Positions 46,340 through 57,990 of a stretch of 64,000 nucleotides of DNA are shown piece after piece (the stretch's first letter is position 1; every line of letters starts with the position of its first letter). This stretch comes from Datnioides undecimradiatus (Eukaryota > Chordata > Actinopteri > Lobotiformes > Datnioididae). The position numbers were made by a program, and so were the translations under genes. The DNA lies in NCBI GenBank assembly GCA_008933995.1, contig WARS01000029.1, forward strand, positions 21,760,879 to 21,824,878, in the 5' to 3' direction. The notes under the pieces are model-generated. The model was not told the DNA's origin, made no database searches, and was given only the letters and a program-made list of their open reading frames with translations.

Positions 46340-47300
46340 GTCTCTCGAGGATTAGACAAAGCCGAAAGACAGAAGCATGATCATTAATTAAACTGCGATG
46401 CTGTTATAGCTGTGCATCGCATTAGCAGGCTGGCTGCTGCCATCTTGGTCATAGCCCAGATGCAACGAATTCAGATTCAGTGTCTGCAAACTCACTGATA
46501 ATGGCTCCTCTTAATTTCCCGAAGTAAACAACCGCACGGATGCTCGTTTGTTGTTTGGACTGAAACTTTGGAGGCTAAATATTTGCCGACTCTGCAACCC
46601 AGCGACGCGAATAAAAACTATAAAGTGTAATGTTGAAATTTACAGTTATAGAAGAAGAAGAAGCAGCGATAACGCAGTGTAAAAGCGCTGCATCGAGCAT
46701 CAGCTGCAATAAAAGGTAAAAAGGTGTCGTCGAGGAGCCGTTCGTATCGTCAACAATAAGCCGTCGAGTCTGCGTTTGGAAATTAAAACGCAGGTTGTTA
46801 AACAGCTGATCTTGGTCCAGGTCTCTTGGACGTAATGCTGGAGAAAATTAAAAACAAACAAACAAAAACAACCAAAAACAAAGCGGCAAATAAAAGTTTT
46901 CACAGTCTGCCAACCCAGACGGCGCCGTAATGAAAAGGCTTACAGGGGATCTACGAATCATTAACATATGATTTATCAAATTTCATAAATCCCTCGGTTT
47001 TGACTTGTAAATCCTTATTAAAGCACATGTTATCATGAAGTAGTTGCTGTGGCTGGTCATTATTTAAACATTTTGAAATGCTCGTAGCGCCGTCGGGCAT
47101 TTAATCTGCGACAGTGTATCACTGTTTTACATTCATCAAGCTTTGTGTGCCCAGCGTTACTCTGCTAATGATCTACGGCTGTGAAATACACACAGTGGGG
47201 TAGATTTGCATGATAAACACCCTTCATGCCTTCTTCTTACTTCCCTGCACCTTATTTATATCAATGCATGAATATGAAAATGCTGAAGAGTGGTCATTTT
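46340..47300. promoter_or_regulatory. Candidate conserved non-coding elements
   Basis: At 46380 GATCATTAATTAAACTGC opens a first block that ends near 46520. A second block, 46920-47280, has GAATCATTAACATATGATTT, TAATCTGCGACAG and a perfect octamer, ATTTGCAT, at 47204-47211 followed by GATAAAC. Between them (46620-46900) the sequence has GAA and AAAC simple runs and is unremarkable. Confidence 0.4.
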
Positions 47301-47394
47301 GTGTCTCCAATGTGAGACAACAAGGTGAGAAACATAATGGGATAGACAACACATGTTAGCTAATTATGGGTTGCTAGTTAGCTAAACCTTCACC

Positions 47395-47835
47395 CTCCCA
47401 TCCCTGCTCTGCAAAGATCTACCCTGATGGGATCGGTTCCTGTCAGCCAGGAACCGGAAAGCCGTGGGTGGGGTGGTGCAGTTTCAATGATTATATTAAC
47501 AAACGGGCAAAGCTTACTCAGATGGTGACACATGCAGCGTGACAGGAAACCACTAGGAAGGGGCTGGAGCATGTGACACATGGATCTGTGACTCAGGTCC
47601 AGCAGGGTACAATATAGATAAGACCATAGGCAGTGATAATAGATAAAAATAGGCACCTGAGAGTTGCACATTAATAAAATATATTAGACTAAGAAAGCAC
47701 ATAGTTTAAAATCAAAGCAGAGAACTAATCAAACACGAGTTTCACAATGAAACGAGCGGTGAAAAGACACAGACAGGAAGTAAAGGCAACCAAGAGCGCA
47801 CGAGGATAACTCAACTCAAACCATGACAGTCCCTC
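47395..47835 (-). mobile_element. Possible LTR-like or other interspersed repeat remnant
   Basis: On the minus strand the block starts near TGTCATGGTTTGAG and contains CTTCCTGTCTGTGTC, wording similar to the element at 7342-7857. I see no flanking duplication and no internal genes. The family is uncertain; old if real. Confidence 0.25.
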
Positions 47836-48455
47836 AAGTGTTCGATGCATGGATCCCCACCTGAATCTGTGTTTTTGAGCTTGTCAGTGGTTCAGTGGAC
47901 ATTTCTGCCACGTGAACTGATTATTTTCTCCTTTTAAACCTGTGAAGCGGCATATTATCATTTGTGTTCCTGGTTATCGTGTGGATTTTATATGGACTCG
48001 GTATTATTAGAAAGCGTGCAGGACACTAAAACAAATAATAAAAATGAATCAAACTAGGATCGGCTTGCTGGCTAGTAAGCTAATTAGTCAGCTGTACCAC
48101 CTCGAATACGTCAAAATGTACTTGAAAATGCCAGCATCTGTTAGTTCAGATGCTAAATGCAGTCCTCCCCCTTCGCCAACTCCACTGCTACCAAAGCACA
48201 GCGCGTCCTCCCTGTCTTGTAGGCTGCAGCTACCAGTGCAGGTTTGTTTACTCCTGCTCAGCTGTCAGTCAAACACATCCGCGGATCGCCCACACAGGGG
48301 CTGACAGAGCAGACGGTGAATTCTTGATAAACCTGGAAAGAGATTTTTTCCCCCTTTAATGTGAGGAAGAGAAATAAATAAAATAAAACTCTCACAGTAA
48401 ATGTGGACGTCAGCTCAACAGGAGTTTTGACTGCAGACAGGGGTGTAGGTGGACA

Positions 48456-48666
48456 TTAAAGGAACAGTTCACGCCGCCTTCCTGCAGCTTTAAAGCTAAA
48501 AAGGAAAGCATAAGCTATAATAATGTAGCAGGCCGTATCTGGGCGCCTCAGCTGGTTGCCTGGCAACCTCACAGTGGCAACAAGACTTTGGCTTTCGCCA
48601 GGTTAGCCGCTGTGCTCTTTGTGCTTGTCTAAATGCTGTGTGTGTATCCCAAAACTATACCTTTAA
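48456..48666. mobile_element. TTAA-bounded MITE (family B), both ends present, 211 bp
   Basis: The left end is TTAAAGGAACAGTTCAC. The right end AAACTATACCTTTAA inverts to TTAAAGGTATAGTTT. The interior GGTTGCCTGGCAACCTCAC with GTGGCAACAAGACT is typical of the family. GTTGCCTGGCAAC is itself an imperfect palindrome. No coding sequence. This is the most complete family B copy here. Confidence 0.7.
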
Positions 48667-48975
48667 AGCACACTAGTGTGTGCTTCAGAGCACGGATTGC
48701 TTTTCCTCACTTAGACATTGTTTTTGTGTTTTTTGGAATAAGGTATAAAGAATGAATGCATTAATTTTATAATAAAACAATATATTAACCATTAATACTG
48801 TAAAGCCCTACCTCGTGCTAAGGATGCACCTGCAGTGTGGTTGATTTAATATACTGTCATAAATACATATATTGGATACACAATACTTAACTATATAGTT
48901 TGGTGAATGTGAGAAGCAGTATATGATTTACTGATGTTAAAAGGTTCCTGTTAAACTTTAGCATCTTTGTTCTTT

Positions 48976-48998
48976 ACACACACACACACACACACACA
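48976..48998 (+). repeat. (AC)n microsatellite
   Basis: About eleven AC units. Confidence 0.9.
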
Positions 48999-48999
48999 A

Positions 49000-50050
49000 A
49001 TGCACTGACACACTGAAAAACTGATTTCATCAGTGAAAATACATCTGCACCGTGGGAGCGTCATCAGGATGGGTTTCCTCTGTGGCAGCCATCGGGTCAC
49101 CTGAGTGAGACCGAAACACGCAGGAGGGCATTTCATAATGAGCGCGTATGACTTGCTGCTGCACATATTGGCGAGCGATGGCTTGCATTATTCACAGTGC
49201 ATTTCAGCCTGCAAACCCGCGGCTCACGACTGGGGAACGTCTGCAGCTATTGTTCTCGAGTCACCTGGTCCCGGTTTTAATGAAAACATTAAAGAAATAT
49301 ATAAAAACGAAGATCATGACCTTTAATGCATTTCCGCTACAATACAGCTAAACAGCACTTCTAATCAGGATGCATTCTCCATGCAACCTCTTGCAAAAAG
49401 GTGATACTCAGCAACTAGTGAGGGGCTCATTACTTCAGCCTGAGTGTTCCTGGGCTCACAGTTGAATAATGAGGCTATTATGGAGATATCCTCCAAGAAA
49501 AGCTGGAGAGGTCTCGGCTCCCAGCGCCGAGGTAGACTGCCAAGCTGCTATCTCCAGCCATAAAATAACCTGCAGCATTTATATATCTACATTGCATTGC
49601 AGCTGGGGACTTTTCCAAATGCATTAGTGCTCTTTGTAAAGTGGTGGACGTGCAAATGTGACTATCATCGCTTGATACGGCGTGTAATGAAAAATTGATG
49701 CTCTGCGGTTTGGGGGGCCCGTCGGAGCACTTTTGTTTTAAAACATTCTGAATCTGGCAGACTCCAAAGCGTTTGTATCCCTCAATCAGGCAATCCCAAC
49801 AAGCATTTTTGCACCGTCAAGTAGTTTTCCCGAACGGCGTTTGCGGACGGCGGCTGCAGATTCGAAACAGATACTGGAGCCTCCTCTCGACATCTCTCTC
49901 CTCAGTCTTCTCCGTTCTGATTGCTTTCATTTTCAGGATGAAGGAATGGTATATTAAAGTTGTGGGCCCAGCTTTACTCCCCGGGGAATTGTGCCTCATT
50001 ATCTAAGAAGCTGCTTACACTCCACTGCTTAGCTCATTACAGATGGTGGA
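49000..50050. promoter_or_regulatory. Candidate conserved non-coding element cluster
   Basis: One kilobase of unique sequence: CTTGCATTATTCACAG, GTTTTAATGAAAACATTAAAG, CTTCTAATCAGGATGC, CAGTTGAATAATGAGGCTATTATGG, GTGTAATGAAAAATTGATGC and CCTCAATCAGGCAATCCC. Several TAAT cores alternate with CAATCAGG-type words. No domain in frames up to 77 codons. Confidence 0.45.
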
Positions 50051-50059
50051 GCAGGGGCG

Positions 50060-50100
50060 AGAGAGGGGGAGGGACAGAGAGAGAGAGAGAGCGAGGGAGC
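50060..50100 (+). repeat. GA-rich tract
   Basis: A purine-rich run of GAGAGGGGGAGGGACAGAGA followed by (GA)n. It is simple sequence. Confidence 0.85.
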
Positions 50101-50353
50101 TCTGAGGGTGACAAGCATTAGAAGTGCTACATGCCGCCTGACTTCCACAGTTTTCTTACAGAATTTCAAAGTTGATGCAGTATAATGAACTGCGCTCTTT
50201 CTAACCATCTGCTTCCTGTTAAGTTCTGCTTTCCAACCTGGAGTAAGAAGGTGGATGAGCATTCTTTAAGATAGCTATGAAACATGCATTTTCCTAATTT
50301 TACTTTTACGTTTGTTAAACACGAGCAGGTAGTTTTCACGCCTAACCCGAGCT

Positions 50354-50372
50354 ACGGCGCGCGCGCGATCGT
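50354..50372. other. Alternating CG run
   Basis: GGCGCGCGCGCGATCG is a short alternating purine-pyrimidine CpG run within otherwise CpG-poor sequence. It could favour Z-form DNA. No promoter context is seen. Confidence 0.5.
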
Positions 50373-50546
50373 TCCAGGCTAAGATGTCACGATCCGGTTA
50401 TTTATGACTCCGAGCCGCCTTTTGATGCTCAGGGGACCGAAGCGCTCCTGCAGTCCTGCTTTAGCGCAACTGAGACAAGCGAACGAAAATCAGGTCATTC
50501 TGTTCACCTGCAGGTTTGGAAAGAAAGAATAATAATAAAAGCCGCT

Positions 50547-50765
50547 CATGCCTTTAGCACCTCTGGTCTCGATTGCTGCAGCGTGCTTTATTCTGCTATC
50601 AGCAGGCAAAACATCCAAACACTGCACCTGGTACAAAACGCTGCTGCCAAGTGAACGCACCGTCGCTCTGCACCGCTTTCCCGAGAGTTTTAGAATTCAT
50701 TTTACGATTTTAGCCCTTGTTTTGAATCATCTGATGCCCCCAAGTACATCTGTGATTTGCTAACT
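50547..50765 (+). mobile_element. L2-type LINE reverse-transcriptase C-terminal fragment
   Basis: At 50547-50651 the frame reads HAFSTSGLDCCSVLY then SRQNIQTLHLVQNAAAK, matching the HAF-TSRLDYCN-LL and LQLVQNAAAR blocks near the C-terminus of L2-clade reverse transcriptases. After a shift of frame, 50668-50760 reads LHRFPESFRIHFTILALVLN, matching LHWLPV-FRI-FKILLL-YKALN. The order and spacing of the three blocks are right. Upstream finger, palm and endonuclease parts are absent, so this is a 5'-truncated, inactive copy on the plus strand. The tail beyond 50765 is not clearly recognised. Confidence 0.8.
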
Positions 50766-50889
50766 CCCCCTGAGATCCTCCAGCAGGTTGGAAGATCCTG
50801 ACTTTTTATTGTCTGTTTTATTGTAAAGCACAGCGTTCGAAAGGAGCTTATTTCTAGCATTATGTTGTCTTTTTCAGTGGCTCCATGAA

Positions 50890-51835
50890 AGGCTTTCGGA
50901 CTGCTGTCCCAGTACAGGTCCTGACCGAGCGTCCATATGTGACGAGCTGGGAGCGAGAACTTTGCACAGCTTCCTGATATCTTGTTGTCGCAGTCGGGTT
51001 GCCTGATTTGGTGCTGTGACGCCTGCTCAGAGACCAAAACTCAGTATATCCTCCTAACATAGCACCAACATGAAGCTTTGCATGTAAAACCGCGCAGTAA
51101 AACTGAAATAAATGCACTAGATCTTACTCTATGGACTGCTTTTGACGTTCAAATTCACATTTTCTGAGGAACATGTTGAGGTGTATACTGAAAATGAAGC
51201 GCTTAATATCATACTTAAAAATGCTAAGAAGGCGAAAAGTTAAAAATCTAAAATTAATACACTTCTGAACGAAACTTACAAATGCAAATAACCTAAATTA
51301 GACTCACAGCTTTGTGTTGTTACGTCAATCATCTGCTCCCAGGAATCAGTGTCATTAAAGCACAGAGCTGAAGCTAGATGTATTTGACTACAGGTCAAAT
51401 TCATTTCTGTCTGTGCAAATGCATGCGGCTGGATGACGCAGCAGAACCACTTCAAAATATGTCAGTTATAGAAATGTCTGACATACTTCTGAACTTTGGA
51501 CACGCTAGCTGTCGCTCCGCCGTCCAGTTTTTACGCTAAGCTAGGCTAAAGAAGCCACGACTGCAGCTCTGCAGTGAGCGCACAGTCACGTGGTTGATCT
51601 TGAGTTTTGAAGACATTTGCACGACAATCACACCAGAATAGGAATATTTAAAGAGTTCTCCAATACTTGCCGCTACGAGCTTGCCAATGGAGGGAGGAGG
51701 GAGATCCTTAAAGCTCAAAAAAACCTGGTTATTGTAAAAATGTACTGCAGACACGAGGAAGCCTAAAACAGATGGGTAATCTCACAGTGCATCTGTTCTG
51801 TGACATTACTCTGATACGCAGGGTTTTTCCAATTT
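50890..51835. other. Mixed sequence, possible repeat remnants
   Basis: A GCTAAGCTAGGCTAAAG word at 51534-51550 recalls family B. Otherwise nothing is recognised; the frames (72-111 codons) show no domain. Confidence 0.3.
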
Positions 51836-51839
51836 TGGC

Positions 51840-53130
51840 CTTCACACGGGTTACTTTAACATCCTGTTGCTCCCTTAAATGTGACAACAACACCAACAGA
51901 CATTGCGGAGATTAATATCTGCAAAGCCCTCGATAAGGTGGCCCAAGCTGGCTCAGATCAGAGGTTATCGGCATCAGAGATTAATGGGACGAGCGCTAAA
52001 ACCCCAAATTTGAAACAACGAGACGCCGCAATCTCCTTTGTATTCAGACGCTGCCCTCGGCCCTTGGGATCACATCCCAGATCTTCCGCTACAAGCGCTC
52101 CACCTCCAATCCGCCAGCAATTTCCTCAAATATAACAAATGCAGAATTAGTTTGACCCTCAGGAGAAGGCGAGGAAGCCCACACAGTGTACATAAAGAGG
52201 TTTCTGGGGAAGCAGCAGCAGCAGAGAGAGAGAGAGAGAGAACGTTTAAATGTTTTGTCATGATGCCAATCAAAAATGAGACATGTCTTCCCCGATGCGC
52301 CCGGCGACGCTGCGGATCGTCTTATTGCTGATTTAGGAGCGTTTTCTCTGCCAGCCTGAAACTGTCTCACGATTGTTTATTTTAAAACGGGGAGATAGAT
52401 CAAAAGGCTCGGCTTGACAAGCTAATATGACTGCGGGAGCCCTTGACACCAGGGGTACAATGAGAAGGAGAGAAGAAGCGTTTGTTGAGAGAATTTCTAA
52501 TGAGCAGAGAAGCGAAACTTGGCTTTCAGCGTTTTTTTTCTGGACTCAATTCACAATGAGACGCTTTAAAAAAAAAAAAAAAAGATCAAATAGTAGTTTC
52601 ACTCCGAACTTTCCGGATCTTAGAAGAAGAAGGAGCAGTTGCATCAGATTAATCTGGTCAGCTATCGAACGCGTGCGGCGGAAAATACGAAAATGTCTCG
52701 CAGAAAACACAATAAATGGATCGTATTTATCATTATGGCCTCCGACAATAACAATAACAGCGTAACTGAATTTAACATCACTGTGTAATTTCTCCCAGTA
52801 CGCCGTTACGCGCGCTTTTCCCCGCGCATACGGGCGGATCTACAGCTGCTGAAGAATGATTTTTTGGCACAATAGGGGATCAGCAGGCATTAAAGATAAA
52901 TGGCAAAGGCAGCTTGAACAATTTGAAAACTCTGAGAGGGGAGAGGAAAAAAAGAAAAAAAGGCAATTTGCACTCCCAGTCTTGCTATTACCAATGCATG
53001 AGGCATGATACCAAGCACTTTCAGGGAAGTCTCGCAATGTTTCACTGTGGCATTTGGATAATTGGCTGGGGAAATCGTTTGCTGCAATTAACAAATTAAA
53101 GGATTTTTAATGCTGCGTTCACTCTCTTGT
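51840..53130. promoter_or_regulatory. Candidate conserved non-coding element cluster
   Basis: GAGATTAAT occurs twice, at 51908-51916 and 51977-51985, 69 bases apart. Others include CAAATGCAGAATTAGTTTGACC, TTCTAATGAGC, TTTGGATAATTGGC (around 53053) and CAATTAACAAATTAAAGG. Simple tracts interrupt it: (GA)n at 52222-52242, A15 near 52569-52583, and a GA/A-rich run near 52935-52962. The frames are featureless. Confidence 0.5.
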
Positions 53131-53179
53131 TTCCAGGGAGAGAGAGAGAGACGGCAACTTCGCCACCACACTTTTCTGC

Positions 53180-54060
53180 CTCCACAGCAAATCCTCGTCT
53201 AGGTGATACTGCTGATAACCTTTAAGAGGATGACGCTCGCGGTTTATTAATACGCCTGTGATGCTACCTCCAGAGATTTCCAATTTTGCAAAAAAAAAAA
53301 AAACCTCAGCTGAGCAGACCCCGCTGTGGCGAGGAGGGAAGAATGTCAGGCCGCCCGGCTGGAATCTAAATGGCAGATATGTCCCTGACAATGCTGCAAT
53401 AACATATCGATCAGGCGCCGTGTTAGAGGTGCACGAGCTCAATATAAAGCCTGGTGAAATGCCCCAGAAACGAGGCTACAGGAGAGAATTGAGAGGCAGG
53501 CTGTGTATTCAAATGTCAGCCCGGATTCCTCCACAGACCTTCTGCGCCGCTGAACGTCTCGATGAGCACAGATAAAGAACGTAAACGGACCAGAGTCTGA
53601 AGGCGTATTCCACCACAGAGGGCAGAGGTTCTATTTTTAGGCCGAGGCTCTGGTTTTGCGCCAGACTCGTGCACAACCGTGTGCGCAAATCATATCGCAT
53701 TAAGCCCTGCGTCCCCTCAAAGCTGCGTGTGATGCATACACTCAATTGCCTCTGACTGAGGGGTTCATTGAGGGGAGAGTGACCGCCCAGGGAGAGCTCA
53801 AACAGGTTTGTCTGATGAGCTACTTCACGCCACATTTCAGCCCATTGATGAAGCTTATCAGCATGATAAATAACTTCTGCCTGAGCCTTCAGACCGATCA
53901 TTATCCCTTTCCTGCAAACAGATCTGAAAGTGGAGTACAGAGCTTTCTAGCTGTGTCACTGGGCTCTCTGCTCTCTGACATGCTGCTGTCACGCTGCACA
54001 AAGTGCATGGATCTTACCCTAAATCACTGGTTCTAATTATGCCACCTTTACATGCATTTA
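53180..54060. promoter_or_regulatory. Candidate conserved non-coding element cluster
   Basis: TTATCA-GCA-TGATAA at 53855-53869 is an inverted pair of GATA-type words with a 3-base gap. CGGTTTATTAATACGCC and GCAATAACATATCGATCAGG also occur. A 130-codon minus frame (53509-53901) has no domain I know. No repeats apart from A12 at about 53289-53300. Confidence 0.45.
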
Positions 54061-54930
54061 TACACAAAAACATGAATAAGTGCACTTAATGGCAATTAAA
54101 GGAGAGGAACGTGCACTCACTAACCTGCACCTCAGACCAGCATATAATCCAGATTTCTAAAACTGGAAATAAACAGTTTGGCTTGCAATGAACAAACAAT
54201 GAAATGCATCTAATATCATTCATTTTCTCTCTCTAATATCAGACATTACTCTTTTGAGCCCATTTCATTGAAATTGCACCATTATTCGCAGTCTGTGCAT
54301 CAGTTATAAGCCAAAACAGACCCATATGTGAACTCTGATTTTGGCGTTTCCATTTGGCCTCATTTGGTTTTTTTTCCTCTTCTGTTTACTTTCTTTACTG
54401 TCCAGCAGGTAGTCTGTTTCAATATGCATGCAATTAACCCCTTATTGATCATTTTTATCCAATAGTTGTGAGCAAAGATGGCTGCCGCGGCATTTGGTCC
54501 TGTCCGACTTGATAGCAAGCACCATTTATGTGCATTTTGAGTGTAATTCTACTCTATTTCCTGTATGTTTATCAATAAATCCATTGTATTGAAAGGTGTT
54601 CCTGATGTTCTGGTGTCTCCTTTGTATGTAAATGGGGAGGACATCATATTAATGACACCTCTTGAGATCCAGTTTAACACAACCGCAAACTCTGCTGCAA
54701 CAACAGCCTCGGCATTAGTATTTCGCCGATCGCGTCTCAACAAGACTCGACATTTTTACATTTCTATAGGTAAAATTGATGGCAGGGGCGCTTTATTGGG
54801 TCACAGTAGAGATTCTAATGCAGCAGATGTGAATTAAAAGCGCGCAACTGACCTAAATTGCAGACCACAATAGAAACGATTCCGCATATTTCCATTAAAT
54901 GTCAATTAATTTAATTCACTTTCATCCTCA
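54061..54930. promoter_or_regulatory. Strong candidate conserved non-coding element
   Basis: Long, AT-leaning, repeat-free sequence with ATATGCATGCAATTAACCCC (54422-54441), CCTTATTGATC, GTCAATTAATTTAATTCAC (54901-54919), CATATTAATGACACC and TTTGGCCTCATTTGG. A pyrimidine tract ending in CAG near 54368-54406 resembles a 3' splice site, but no exon-like frame follows. Texture and site density make this one of the best constrained-looking stretches. Confidence 0.5.
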
Positions 54931-54999
54931 ATGTGACTAAAATGCTATTTTTATTGCTATTATTAAGTGCAAAAAGGTACTGCATGAGCCACTCAGCGT

Positions 55000-55720
55000 T
55001 TCTCTGACCTTGCGGGCTGATTTTTACATTGCTCGCTTTTATCATAACCTTTTTATTACATTATCCGCACTTTTGCACGATCTGCATTCGCATTATGAGT
55101 CTCTACAGGATGAACTTTACACCAAACTCTTGTTATACTCCGAGTTTAACTCTTGAACCTACAGAGTTTCATGCAGCTCTTGTAGGGATAGTACAGGCTG
55201 TACAACAGAGGGAGGTTGGGGGTGGTGGAGGCACGTGGAAGGGGCCAGACCCAGGTGTCAACTGCACACTTGCTCCCTGACTCTCATCTTTCTGCGGAGC
55301 CTGGAAGCAGTTCCTTTGTCAATCAGTCACAATCAACTAATTGCTGGGCTGGCACATTCAAATCACAGCGCCGCTGGAGGTTAATGAAAATTGCACCTTT
55401 GCTTGACATAACATCCGATCCTGTTAGCTGTGTCGAGCAGAATCCTAAGGCAGTGTCAAGTGGATTTCCCCAGAGAGCTGCTGCCACGTTTAAAAGGCAG
55501 AATGCGCTTAATCTTACCTGTCATAACACCCGCACCTGTATTTGTGCTACATAAAAGCAGCATCTAATCTCGATTACTCCTACTTTCATGTCAGTCATCG
55601 TTATTAATGAGACCAAAGGAACTTATTTGCTGCCTAAAAACTGATTAGGATTACTTTTTATTTTTGGTTTTGATGAAGCCATCTACTCCTGTGTGTTGAG
55701 TTGTGTATTTGAGTGCGGTG
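55000..55720. promoter_or_regulatory. Strong candidate conserved non-coding element
   Basis: CAATCAGTCACAATCAACTA followed by ATTGC (55320-55345), GAGGTTAATGAAAATTGC, TGCTTGACATAACATCC, TCTCGATTACTCC, and GTTATTAATGAGACCAAAGG. Repeated CAATCA words followed by TAATTG suggest combined Pbx-like and homeodomain binding. The role is inferred. Confidence 0.5.
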
Positions 55721-55949
55721 CAGATGCATTTACCAATAAGAGCGCCGCTACTTCTTTAAGCAGACAGATGCTCGTTAAATTAGAATCTGGGCTTATTTAT
55801 CAGCATCACAATCGGTCAGTCGGGGTGCGTAAACCTGCACAGTGACGCCGTTTCCCGTCCTGATGTAGAACTGACCTGTCAAATAAACTGATATCAATTA
55901 CAAATAGCACAAAACCGGGTATATAAAACATTGCAGACAGTCAGAAACG

Positions 55950-56480
55950 GATCACGTGAATAGGACGCGCTTATAAATCGTGCAGTAATTGTGTGGGGCT
56001 TCGGCTAATGAGGTAAGAGAGGGAGATACAGTGGAGGATGTCCACACACTAACAGTGGTGGCCGTTTCTGAGTCATTAAGTGCTGCTGTAATCGTGCCAT
56101 TACGCTGCTCATTACGGACAGACTGTGGCATAATCTCCCACAGGGCCGCAGTCACCACTCAATTCCATTAGACACTGCTTCCTGCCTGGGAATCAGCCTC
56201 GCTCGCTCCTCTTAATGATGAACCCCTCGCCGATTCAAAGCCCGGCTCCTCTGACACTGGTGTTCTGACTGGAAGCGGGCCAACGTCACCCTCTGAGACC
56301 GTCTTTCTTTCAGGCTTACAGTGGGCTGCAAGTAGATTACGGATGAGGCACAAATGAACACATTCACTGGCTTGAGAGGGGACTTTAACTGGTGACAGCC
56401 GACAGCAGCCGACTACACGGGCGAGATCCCCTGTCTTGTTGGCTTAAAGCGGGATATATTTGAGACGGGCTCATTTCAGA
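55950..56480. promoter_or_regulatory. Strong candidate conserved non-coding element
   Basis: GGCTAATGAGGTAAGAGAGG, GAGTCATTAAGTGC and two CATTACG words at 56098-56104 and 56110-56116, spaced 12 bases apart (about one helical turn). CTCTTAATGATGAACCCC follows. GATTCAAAGCC near 56234 looks like a tRNA B-box but has no tRNA around it. Confidence 0.5.
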
Positions 56481-56860
56481 TGAAACGGGGTAATAACTGC
56501 AGACGAATGCAAAGTAAACCTGCAGCAAAAGATAAAATTCAAACAAAGACTCATTACTGTTTAATTCTTTTTTTATTTTTAAACGACAACTTGATCCCCA
56601 CAATTACCACGACGGCTATATATATATATTTATTTTTTCTTTCTGCATTTCACTTCCAGTCTGGTCAACAGTTAGCGCCGGGTGTATGCGCCGCACGTTC
56701 AAGAGCGAGGGAAGAAAAGAGAGACAGGAAAGTGGCAGACAAAGTCTACTGCCGAGGAGATGTGTTATTCAGGAGAGATTTCCCGTGACTTTGTCTTCCT
56801 TTGAGAAACTTTGTTAGCTGCAGCTGAACCACGTAGCTGCAACCAAGCTGCATTTAAGCC

Positions 56861-57390
56861 TTAAAGGGCCTGTAATCAATATATTCATATTAGTGTATCA
56901 GAAGACTACGAGAACGGGGTCGTCTGTGGTGATGAAATGATGGATTATTATAAAAATCTGCAGCCTGACTTTATAAAGCGTTATAGTTTATTGTTTAGCC
57001 TGCAGCTTTATGGCTTTGATTCACTGTCACCACTCTCGCAGTGTCATTTTAAGATACAGGCAGCTGAGAAAAGCTCCAAACACCCACTGTGCACTGGCTG
57101 CTCAGCGGGAAACCGAAGACAACATATGGTGAACATATCTGAGCATTAAGCAGCCGAGGAGCTGGTGGAGACCAAAAATTGAGCAAAAACAGGATGTTTG
57201 TCACGTCTCCAGAAACACAACTCAAACACGAATCATAATATTCTCCATAAATGCCGACACGTTTGCCATATTACCTGAAAAAGTGATGATACGTCAGCGT
57301 GGCGTTTACAAGTTGTGTCCGCTGACCACGAGAGGCAAAATGTAATAAATCAGTTGTTGCAGCTGTACAGTGAACGTGAAGTTACAGCTG
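56861..57390 (+). repeat. Dispersed teleost repeat (family F), copy 2
   Basis: It opens with TTAAAGGGCCTGTAATC. GCTGGTGGAGACCAAAAATT, AACACAACTCAAACACGAAT followed by CATAATATTCTCCATAAATG, ACCTGAAAAAGTGATGATAC and GTGTCCGCTGACCACGAGAG match a percomorph repeat I recall. It is the uninterrupted relative of copy 1 at 9340-10440. A right TTAA end was not clearly found. No coding capacity. Confidence 0.65.
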
Positions 57391-57762
57391 AGGATTTGCA
57401 TTAAATGACGATTGTGGGAGTCCGGCCTCCCTATTTAAGACTTGAACCCCCAAATAAAAGTGAAAAACAATCAGGAATGCAGACGTTTATATATCAAAAT
57501 AAAATTAAGATTTCTAATCTAAAACAGTCTTGTATCTCAGACCCCCTGAAGTGGACCAAACCACTTCTTGAACATCACATCTCAGTGCCTTTAAGCCATC
57601 ACTGCAGTGGCTTGTCTACACTGTATATTAATGCATGTAGCGTGCAGGCTAAACAGGCTAGTTTTCAATTAGATTATGTCAAGTGTTTACAAGTCTCTAA
57701 CTTCTGACTGGAGTTAAGGTTTAACTAACTTGGTGGTCCAGTGGTTATTGCAAAATTGTTGG

Positions 57763-57990
57763 TTAGCATAGCTTAGCACGAGGACAGAAAGACAGCTTGT
57801 ATAATTAAGCGCTAGCTTACTTAAAAATCAATGGCTAACACGTTGTATCTTATTGGTTAAGAGGGTATAAACCGAAATGCTTTAAAGAAGCTGACTTTAG
57901 ACTTAGACTGTTAGACTGTTCCACCTGTTTCCAGTCTTTGTGCTATGCTAAGCTAATTGGCAGTTAGCGCTAGCATCAAACTCACCCTAC
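57763..57990. mobile_element. Family B repeat with inverted arms
   Basis: TTAGCATAGCTTAGCAC (57763-57779) and GTGCTATGCTAAGCTAA (57940-57956) are inverted copies with two mismatches, about 160 bases apart. Between them are GACAGCTTGTATAATTAAGC, TGGCTAACACGTTGTATCTT and CCTGTTTCCAGTCTTTG, all family words. The terminal TTAAAGGAACAG ends were not found, so the copy is diverged or truncated. Confidence 0.6.

Noticed and set aside
53509-53901. 130-codon minus-strand frame as a gene
   Set aside because: No recognisable domain. It lies in motif-rich unique sequence and overlaps other open frames.
54368-54406. Pyrimidine tract ending in CAG as a 3' splice site
   Set aside because: The sequence after it shows no exon-like frame with a donor, and the tract is common in AT-rich conserved DNA.
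56200-56270. GATTCAAAGCC as a possible tRNA B-box
   Set aside because: No A-box at the right distance and no acceptor-stem pairing around it.
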